A DNA stretch of 16,126 nucleotides, taken from the NCBI GenBank assembly GCA_045536015.1, contig JAZSMS010000004.1:1-16126 (forward strand). The letters run 5' to 3'. Both the position numbers and the translations under genes were made by a program. The DNA is from JAZSMS01 sp045536015 (GTDB taxonomy: Bacteria > Bacillota > Clostridia > Christensenellales > QALW01). Below the pieces are notes generated by a model. That model searched no databases. It had not been told where the DNA came from and saw only the letters and a list, made by a program, of their open reading frames with translations. Shown piece after piece: positions 6,271-11,874 of the stretch; the first letter of the stretch is position 1; every line of letters begins with the position of its first letter.

Positions 6271-8711
6271 TGGCTAAAAAAGATAAAACCTTTATTGATA
6301 ACAGTATAATTCTTTCGCAAAATATGGAAACCGTGCTTCACGATTCGATGATTCCCTACTCTGAGCACGTTATCCTAGAGCGTGCACTTCCTCGTGTAGA
6401 AGACGGCTTAAAGCCCGTACAACGACGTGTTTTATACGTTATGTACGAGCAAGGGCTTTTGCCTGATAAACCTTTTAAAAAGTCGGCAAACATCGTTGGT
6501 GAAACGATGGCAAAGTATCATCCTCACGGTGACTCTTCAATTTACGATACAATGGTCCGTCTTGCGCAGGACTTTGTTATGCGCGCGCCACTTGTTGACG
6601 GACACGGAAACTTTGGTTCTATCGACGGCGATTCTGCCGCTGCTTTCCGTTATACCGAAGCACGTATGGCACCCCTTGCACTTGAACTTTTACGTGATAT
6701 AGAAAAGGATACTGTGCATTGGTCGCTTAACTTTGATGATACCAGAAAAGAGCCCGATATTCTCCCCGGTCGCTTTCCTAACCTGCTTGTAAACGGCTCT
6801 ATGGGTATAGCAGTTGGTCTTGCAACAAACATTCCTACGCATAACTTGGGCGAGGTTATCGACGGCGTTATTGCGCAGATAGACAACCCGCGCATCACTC
6901 TTGACGAAATGATGAAGTACATCAAGGGTCCCGACTTCCCCACCGGTGGAAGCATCATAAACGGCGAAGCTATAAAAGATGCTTACCAAAACGGCTCGGG
7001 CAAGCTTTTGATGCGTGCAAAGGTTGAAATAGAAAACGGCAACAACGGCAAAAAGCTTATTGTTATAAAAGAAGTACCATATCAGGTAAACAAGGCGGCA
7101 ATGCTTGTTGATATTATGAAGATGGCAAGCGAGAAAAAAGGTCCCCTTGCTGCTATTGCCGATGTTAGAGATGAATCTGACCGCGAAGGTATGCGCGCCG
7201 TTATCGAGATTAAAAAAGACGGCGACGTTAACAAAATTCTTCAGTACCTTTATAAATACAGCAATATGCAAAAGACCTTTGGCGTTAATATGGTTGCCAT
7301 TGCAGGCGGAAAGCCGCGCCAGTTATGTCTTTTAGAGATGACCAAATATTATATTGAATATCAAAAAGAGGTTGAGCGCAAGCGCGTCAGACACGACCTT
7401 GACGCCGCAAGAGCAAAGGAAGAAATTCTTTCGGGCTTAATGATAGCCATTAAAAATATTGACCGTGTTATAAAGATTATTAAATCATCGCACAGCGTTC
7501 GTGAAGCAAAAGAACGCTTAAGGCAAGAGTTTGAATTAACCGAGCGTCAGGCAACCGCAATACTTGAAATGCGACTTCAGCGCTTAACTGGTCTTGAAAT
7601 TGAATCGCTTGAGCGTGACCTTGCAGCCGTACGCGAGCTTATTGCCGAGCTTGAATCAATTTTGGCAAGCAAGGCAAAGCTTAATGCCGTTATCAAAAAA
7701 GGCTTGCTTGATATTAAGCGCAAGTTTAAGGATAAGCGCCGCACCGAGATTATTTACGGTCATAAGGAAGAGGAAGTTACAAAAGAAAGCTTTAAGACCG
7801 TTGAAGACGTTATGATTTCGGTTGACGCAAAGAGCTTTATTCGTCGCGTTTCGCAAAAGAATTATTCGCTTTCTGCAAAGGATGCGCCCGAAAATGCAGA
7901 CGATGCACTTACGATAGTAACAAGCGCAAAGACCGATATGACGTTGCTTGCAATTTCTTCGCTTGGCAACTGCTATAATATTAAGGTTGAAAATATACCG
8001 GAATATAAGTGGCGTGACAAGGGCTGCGCTCCCGGCAGACTTTGCCCCGATTTTGCAGATGGCGAACGCATATTATTTGTCCTGCCGTATAAAGACGTTC
8101 TTCCTGCAGGTGAGCTTTTATTTATGACAAAGCAGGGACTTATCAAACTTTCTTCAACGGAAGAATATTTAGTTAAAAAGAATAAGTTTGCAGGCATAAA
8201 GCTTAAAGACGGCGACGAGGTTGTTTGTGTCGAAATTAAGCAGCCCGAAACAAGCGTTTTATTTATAACTAAAAATGCGATGAGTCTTAATATGGAATTA
8301 GCTGACGTGTCTCCTACCGGTAGAGCAACCGCAGGTGTTAAGGGTATTTCGCTTGACCCCAGTGACGAGGTAATTTTTGCAAAGCAGATTTCCGACGAGG
8401 GCGAAATTATCGTTTGGACCGAAAAAGGCTATGCAAAGCGTACGCTTGCCGTTGATTACGAGCTTCAGATGCGCGCACGCAAGGGTGCAAAAACCTTTGA
8501 CGCACGCAAAAACGGCTCTAACGGAACACGCTTAACAGGTGCCGTTTACGTTAAAGAGCCCGTTAACATTTTAGCACTTCACTCTAACGGTGACGTCGAA
8601 ACCTTTGAAAGCGAAGCAATATTTATTGAAGCACGTCTTTCGTCAGGTAAGCCCTATGCTCTTGCCGTTATGGGCGACGAGATAATAAACGCATTACCAC
8701 TTATAAAATAA
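6270..8711 (+). CDS. parC: DNA topoisomerase type IIA cleavage subunit, probably ParC (topoisomerase IV subunit A)
   Basis: An 813-residue A subunit that forms the covalent DNA link. Arg127-Tyr128 in AAFRYTEARM is the catalytic pair. HPHGDSSIYD (84-93) carries Ser89 and Asp93 at the places of E. coli GyrA Ser83 and Asp87, the residues usually found in quinolone-sensitive enzymes. A long helical, coiled-coil-like stretch follows (about 370-500). The C-terminal region from about 530 has GyrA/ParC-type beta-pinwheel blades, for example VSPTGRATAGVKGISL. No GyrA box (Q[R/K]RGG[R/K]G) is present: the corresponding first-blade site reads EYKWRDKGCAPG (578-589), which speaks for ParC rather than GyrA. 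The start overlaps the parE stop (TAATG); the only nearby ribosome-binding-like sequence is GGGGG, so translation probably depends on coupling. Confidence 0.85.
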   Translation: MAKKDKTFIDNSIILSQNMETVLHDSMIPYSEHVILERALPRVEDGLKPVQRRVLYVMYEQGLLPDKPFKKSANIVGETMAKYHPHGDSSIYDTMVRLAQDFVMRAPLVDGHGNFGSIDGDSAAAFRYTEARMAPLALELLRDIEKDTVHWSLNFDDTRKEPDILPGRFPNLLVNGSMGIAVGLATNIPTHNLGEVIDGVIAQIDNPRITLDEMMKYIKGPDFPTGGSIINGEAIKDAYQNGSGKLLMRAKVEIENGNNGKKLIVIKEVPYQVNKAAMLVDIMKMASEKKGPLAAIADVRDESDREGMRAVIEIKKDGDVNKILQYLYKYSNMQKTFGVNMVAIAGGKPRQLCLLEMTKYYIEYQKEVERKRVRHDLDAARAKEEILSGLMIAIKNIDRVIKIIKSSHSVREAKERLRQEFELTERQATAILEMRLQRLTGLEIESLERDLAAVRELIAELESILASKAKLNAVIKKGLLDIKRKFKDKRRTEIIYGHKEEEVTKESFKTVEDVMISVDAKSFIRRVSQKNYSLSAKDAPENADDALTIVTSAKTDMTLLAISSLGNCYNIKVENIPEYKWRDKGCAPGRLCPDFADGERILFVLPYKDVLPAGELLFMTKQGLIKLSSTEEYLVKKNKFAGIKLKDGDEVVCVEIKQPETSVLFITKNAMSLNMELADVSPTGRATAGVKGISLDPSDEVIFAKQISDEGEIIVWTEKGYAKRTLAVDYELQMRARKGAKTFDARKNGSNGTRLTGAVYVKEPVNILALHSNGDVETFESEAIFIEARLSSGKPYALAVMGDEIINALPLIK

Positions 8712-8712
8712 T

Positions 8713-8747
8713 TTAAAGAGCGATGGAATATCTCCATTGCTCTTTAA
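8713..8747 (+). terminator. Hairpin between parC and malQ (weak terminator or processing stem)
   Basis: A 15-bp stem, TTAAAGAGCGATGGA (8713-8727) and TCCATTGCTCTTTAA (8733-8747), with one G-T wobble and a five-base loop ATATC. It begins two bases after the parC stop. No long T-run follows, so termination may be partial and malQ might be reached by read-through. The hairpin also covers the upstream extension of the malQ frame, which argues against a start at 8723. Confidence 0.55.
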
Positions 8748-8763
8748 CACTTAATAAGTCAAC

Positions 8764-8771
8764 AAAAGGAG
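8764..8771 (+). promoter_or_regulatory. Ribosome binding site that sets the malQ start
   Basis: AAAAGGAG lies five bases before the ATG at 8777. The alternative ATG at 8723 in the same frame lies within the hairpin after parC and has no such site. Confidence 0.8.
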
Positions 8772-8776
8772 TAAAA

Positions 8777-10201
8777 ATGAAACGAGCAAGCGGTATTTTA
8801 ATGCACGTTTCTTCCCTTTGGGGAGAATTTGGCTGCGGAAGCTTTGGAAAAGCGGCTTTTGAATGGATAGACTTTTTAGCCTCCTGCGGCTTTTCTTACT
8901 GGCAGGTACTTCCCTTTTGCCTGCCCGATGATAACTTTTCGCCGTATTCTTCAAATTCGGCATTTAGTTTAAATCCGTTTTTTATTGACCTTGACCTTTT
9001 AGCAAAAGAAGGTCTTTTAACTAAAGAAGAATTAGCCTCAGCTAAACAAGCATCACCTTATCTTTGTGAATTTGACCGTTTTTGCGAGCGCTTTAACCTT
9101 TTAAAAAAGGCAAGCGCACGCGAGGATAAAAGCAAGGTTTTGGCTTTTATATCCACTCACAAGCACACTGCCAATTTTAGCACCTTTATGGCAAAAAAGC
9201 AGGCAAATCAAAACAAGCACTGGCAAGATTGGACCGTTGATGCTTTTGATGCTGAAATAGAGTATGTCTGGCAGTTTACGCAATATAAGTTTTTTGAGCA
9301 ATGGTCAAAAGTTAAAAAATATGCAAACAAAAAGGGAATTTCGATTATAGGCGATATTCCTATTTACGTTTCGCTTGATTCTGCCGACGTTTATTTTTCG
9401 CCCACTCAGTTTCAGCTTGATAAAAACTATAAGCCACATAGCGTTGCAGGCGTTCCGCCCGATTATTTTTGCGAAGACGGTCAGCTTTGGGGCAACCCGT
9501 TATACGATTGGAAGCAAATGAAAAAAGACGGCTTTTTATGGTGGCGTGAGCGCATAACCTTTATGTGCGAGCTTTTTGACGGCATAAGAATAGACCATTT
9601 TAGGGCAATAGAAGCCTATTACAGTGTTGATGCTACTGCGCAAACCGCTCGCAACGGCGTTTGGGTTAAAGGTCCGCGAAAGCCTTTTATTGACGCAATA
9701 AAAAATCAGGCAGGCTCTGCCCTTTTAATAGCCGAGGACCTTGGCATTATTACCGACGAGGTTATTTCGCTTATCAAATACAGTGGCTTTCCGTCGATGC
9801 GTGTTTTTCAGTTTGCCTTTGACGGCGATAAAAATTCGCCGCATCTTCCACACAATTATCCTGCAAACTGCATTGCCTATACGGGCACGCACGATAATAA
9901 CACTCTGCTTGGCTTTGTGTGGGAAATGGATGAGCAAAAGCGCAAGGATATGCTTAACTATATTGGTTTTTCGGGCGACTGGAATTGTTGCTATAGCGAA
10001 ATTATGCGCACGCTTTTAGCCTCGCACGCTAATCTTGTTATCTTTCCCGTTCAAGATATTCTTGGCTTTGGTGCAGACACCCGACTTAACACCCCCGGTG
10101 TTGCTACGGGCAACTGGCGCTTTAGAATTACTAAAGAACAGCTTGATAGTGTTGATACTGACGACCTTTTATCAAAAAACAAAACCTATGCGCGTTTTTA
10201 A
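8777..10201 (+). CDS. malQ: 4-alpha-glucanotransferase (GH77 amylomaltase / disproportionating enzyme)
   Basis: A 474-residue cytoplasmic enzyme that transfers alpha-1,4-glucan segments between maltodextrins or glycogen-derived chains. GH77 catalytic residues are all visible: nucleophile Asp273 in RIDHFR, acid/base Glu320 in IAEDLG, and Asp373 in THDNNT. Other family landmarks are SPYSSNSAFSLNP (55-67), GDIPIYV (192-198), GVPPDYF (225-231) and RLNTPGVATGNWRFR (436-450). The length is near that of short bacterial MalQ without an extra N-terminal domain. The start at 8777 rather than 8723 is supported by AAAAGGAG and gives the usual N-terminus RASGILMHVSSL. No other glycogen or maltose gene is adjacent, so it stands alone here between a topoisomerase operon and a sodium-pump pair. 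Confidence 0.95.
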   Translation: MKRASGILMHVSSLWGEFGCGSFGKAAFEWIDFLASCGFSYWQVLPFCLPDDNFSPYSSNSAFSLNPFFIDLDLLAKEGLLTKEELASAKQASPYLCEFDRFCERFNLLKKASAREDKSKVLAFISTHKHTANFSTFMAKKQANQNKHWQDWTVDAFDAEIEYVWQFTQYKFFEQWSKVKKYANKKGISIIGDIPIYVSLDSADVYFSPTQFQLDKNYKPHSVAGVPPDYFCEDGQLWGNPLYDWKQMKKDGFLWWRERITFMCELFDGIRIDHFRAIEAYYSVDATAQTARNGVWVKGPRKPFIDAIKNQAGSALLIAEDLGIITDEVISLIKYSGFPSMRVFQFAFDGDKNSPHLPHNYPANCIAYTGTHDNNTLLGFVWEMDEQKRKDMLNYIGFSGDWNCCYSEIMRTLLASHANLVIFPVQDILGFGADTRLNTPGVATGNWRFRITKEQLDSVDTDDLLSKNKTYARF

Positions 10202-10220
10202 TTTATTTTACTTAAATCAG

Positions 10221-10248
10221 TTGCTTTTTTACGTTTTTATGATAAAAT
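10221..10248 (+). promoter_or_regulatory. Candidate promoter for the OadB/OadG-like pair
   Basis: TTGCTT (10221-10226) and TAAAAT (10243-10248) are separated by 16 bases in an AT-rich intergenic stretch 40 bases before the oadB-like start. No convincing terminator for malQ was seen in this 86-base gap, so read-through from malQ is also possible. GGAGG (10278-10282) is the ribosome binding site of the next gene. Confidence 0.5.
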
Positions 10249-10287
10249 AAAACCCGTGTGAATTTTTAATATTATGCGGAGGAAATC

Positions 10288-11382
10288 ATGGAAATTCTTT
10301 ACGAAAACTTATTGGCTTTTTCTTGGCAACAGATAGTTATGATTTTAATCGGTTGCCTGCTTATTTTTCTTGCCATAAAGAAGGAAATGGAGCCTACGCT
10401 CCTACTTCCTATGGGCTTTGGTACAATACTTGTAAACGTACCTTTTTCCGAAGCACTTACAGGACCTATCAACGAGCTTTACCACGCAGGTATCGCAAAC
10501 GAGCTTTTTCCGCTTTTGCTTTTTATCGGAATAGGCGCAATGATCGACTTTGGTCCTCTGCTTTCTAACCCAAAGCTTATGTTGTTTGGTGCCGCCGCTC
10601 AGTTTGGTATATTCTTTACTCTTGCAATGGCGCGTATGTTCTTCCCCGAAATTGATGCCGCCTCAATAGCAATAATAGGTGCAGCAGACGGTCCCACCTC
10701 TATTGCCGTTGCAAACACACTCGGCTCAGCTTACAAAGGTCCTATAACGGTTGCGGCGTATTCTTATATGGCACTTGTTCCTATTATTCAGCCGCCTGTT
10801 ATTAAGCTTTTAACGACTAAAAAAGAACGTCTTATCCGTATGCCGTATGAGCAAAAGTCTATTTCTAAGCTTACACGTATAATGTTCCCTATTCTTATAA
10901 CAATAGTTGTTTCGGCTATCATACCTCAGGCAACTGCACTTATAGGCTTTTTAATGTTTGGTAATCTTATAAGAGAATGCGGTGTACTTGATTCACTTTC
11001 TGAAACTGCACAAAAGGTGCTTGCAAACCTTATAACCATCTTCCTTGGTATTTCGGTTGCATTTAATATGACGGCAGAGCAGTTCTTACAGCCCAACACG
11101 CTTTTAATTCTTGGTTTAGGTCTTATCGCCTTTATAGTTGATACCGCAGGCGGTGTTTTATTTGCAAAGTTCTTAAATCTTTTCCTCAAAAACAAGGTTA
11201 ACCCAATGATTGGTGCAGCAGGAATTTCTGCCTTCCCGATGTCAGGCAGAATAGTGCATAAGATGGGACTTAAAGAGGACCCCAACAATTTCCTTTTAAT
11301 GCATTCGATTGGTGTTAACGTTTCCGGTCAAATTGCCTCGGTAATTGCCGGCGGTATAATCTTAAGCTTTTTTGCAGGCTAA
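10288..11382 (+). CDS. Sodium-ion-translocating decarboxylase beta subunit (OadB/GcdB/MmdB family)
   Basis: A 364-residue multi-span membrane protein. In this family the beta subunit decarboxylates carboxybiotin made by the alpha subunit and uses the energy to export Na+. The residues shown to matter in Klebsiella OadB (Asp203, Tyr229, Asn373, Gly377, Ser382, Arg389) align at identical spacing with Asp134 (in AADGPTSIA), Tyr160, Asn305, Gly309, Ser314 and Arg321 here, so the subunit looks functional. The length is at the short end of the family. GGAGG five bases before ATG supports the start. The gamma-like gene follows after 18 bases. No carboxyltransferase alpha subunit or biotin carrier lies nearby, so whether the substrate is oxaloacetate, methylmalonyl-CoA, glutaconyl-CoA or malonate cannot be told. 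Confidence 0.92.
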   Translation: MEILYENLLAFSWQQIVMILIGCLLIFLAIKKEMEPTLLLPMGFGTILVNVPFSEALTGPINELYHAGIANELFPLLLFIGIGAMIDFGPLLSNPKLMLFGAAAQFGIFFTLAMARMFFPEIDAASIAIIGAADGPTSIAVANTLGSAYKGPITVAAYSYMALVPIIQPPVIKLLTTKKERLIRMPYEQKSISKLTRIMFPILITIVVSAIIPQATALIGFLMFGNLIRECGVLDSLSETAQKVLANLITIFLGISVAFNMTAEQFLQPNTLLILGLGLIAFIVDTAGGVLFAKFLNLFLKNKVNPMIGAAGISAFPMSGRIVHKMGLKEDPNNFLLMHSIGVNVSGQIASVIAGGIILSFFAG

Positions 11383-11400
11383 TTAAAGGAGGACAAAATT

Positions 11401-11571
11401 ATGAAGTTTTTAACTATTCTTGATTCCAGTACACCCGCAATAGAATTCCATCCCGAAAAGTTTGTAGAAATGCTTCAATATATGGGCAAGGGAATGCTTG
11501 TAATATTTGTTATTATCGGTATAATAATTTTATCAACCATTGCAATTAACAAGTTGTTTTCTAAAAAATAA
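11401..11571 (+). CDS. Small single-span protein, OadG-like gamma subunit of a decarboxylase sodium pump
   Basis: A 56-residue protein starting MKFLTILDSS and ending INKLFSKK. One hydrophobic span (about 30-50, GKGMLVIFVIIGIIILSTIA) follows a short N-terminal segment, with a basic C-terminal tail. This resembles the membrane anchor of OadG-type gamma subunits, in which a glycine-rich start to the helix (GKGMLVIF) and a short cytoplasmic tail are usual. In OadG the longer tail binds zinc and the alpha subunit; this protein lacks such a tail. AAAGGAGG lies just upstream, and the gene follows the beta-subunit gene by 18 bases, so it is translated from the same message. A strong terminator closes the unit. 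Identification rests on position and topology more than on sequence. Confidence 0.8.
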   Translation: MKFLTILDSSTPAIEFHPEKFVEMLQYMGKGMLVIFVIIGIIILSTIAINKLFSKK

Positions 11572-11598
11572 AAACGAATTTACAAAAAACATCTGCAT

Positions 11599-11636
11599 TG
11601 GGAGAAACTTCTTTACGAAGCGTCTCCCATTTTTTT
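11599..11636 (+). terminator. Intrinsic terminator after the OadB/OadG-like pair
   Basis: TGGGAGA (11599-11605) pairs with TCTCCCA (11623-11629), and an inner CTTC/GAAG stem forms across a two-base internal loop; seven T residues follow (11630-11636). Flanking TTACAAAAAA (11580-11589) and TTTTTTGTAA (11631-11640) are also complementary and could extend the structure. It begins 28 bases after the gamma-subunit stop. Confidence 0.9.
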
Positions 11637-11638
11637 GT

Positions 11639-11669
11639 AAAAAAGACACTTCATAAGATAAGTGTCTTT
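11639..11669 (-). terminator. Intrinsic terminator for the leftward (minus-strand) operon
   Basis: AAAGACACTT (11642-11651) and AAGTGTCTTT (11660-11669) form a perfect 10-bp stem with an eight-base loop. On the minus strand the stem runs straight into TTTTTT (11644-11639). On the + strand no T-run follows, so it points leftward, back to back with the + strand terminator at 11599-11636. Confidence 0.75.
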
Positions 11670-11739
11670 GTGGGTTGAATACTTTGGATAACACCCATCT
11701 CAAAGATAAATATAATAAATGATATAAAAATCTAACAAT

Positions 11740-11855
11740 TTTAGTGATACTAAACAAAGCTTATATCTCTTGGATCAAGCCAAATATAACTGCAAAGCAA
11801 TATAACTCGCCCTTGGCGAATATAACTGAGGCACCTTCTGTGCAGAAGGTGCCTC
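11740..11855. repeat. Mosaic of short hairpins joined by the 9-mer AATATAACT
   Basis: Five stem-loops follow one another: TTTAGT-GAT-ACTAAA (11740-11754), CTTG-GAT-CAAG (11769-11779), TGC-AAA-GCA (11791-11799), CGCC-CTT-GGCG (11808-11818) and GAGGCACCTTCTG-TG-CAGAAGGTGCCTC (11828-11855). AATATAACT occurs three times, at 11783-11791, 11799-11807 and 11819-11827, exactly filling the spaces between the last hairpins; a degraded copy (CTTATATCT) lies at 11760-11768. The final T of a linker pairs with the first A of the next linker, closing the two small stems. This looks like a dispersed non-coding repeat element, but that needs comparison with the rest of the genome. Confidence 0.7.
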
Positions 11856-11874
11856 TTATCAATCTTTTTGTTTT

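Larger units (their letters stand above)
11572..11874. other. Convergent intergenic region between the OadG-like gene and the propeller gene
   Basis: This 303-base gap holds no convincing gene. From left to right it contains a + strand terminator (11599-11636), a hairpin that acts as a terminator for leftward transcription (11639-11669), a short AT-rich stretch, and a mosaic of five hairpins with three copies of AATATAACT (11740-11855). The minus-strand operon would have a 3' untranslated region of about 200 bases that includes the whole hairpin mosaic. Confidence 0.8.

Noticed and set aside
6519..6548. Possible quinolone-resistance change in ParC
   Set aside because: HPHGDSSIYD keeps Ser and Asp at the two key positions, so no resistance substitution is visible.
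6690..7271. Open frame of 193 codons on the minus strand
   Set aside because: It is fully inside parC, whose frame carries conserved motifs. The opposite frame has no family features and no promoter or ribosome binding site.
8723..8776. N-terminal extension of MalQ from ATG 8723
   Set aside because: It lies inside the post-parC hairpin and lacks a ribosome binding site, while 8777 has AAAAGGAG and the family N-terminus.
11670..11698. Weak TGGGT/ACCCA stem between the two terminators and the hairpin mosaic
   Set aside because: Only five base pairs with a loop of 17 bases; not distinguishable from chance.
11740..11855. CRISPR array or insertion-sequence ends
   Set aside because: The 9-mer repeat is far shorter than CRISPR repeats, spacing is irregular, and there is no transposase, long terminal inverted repeat or target duplication.
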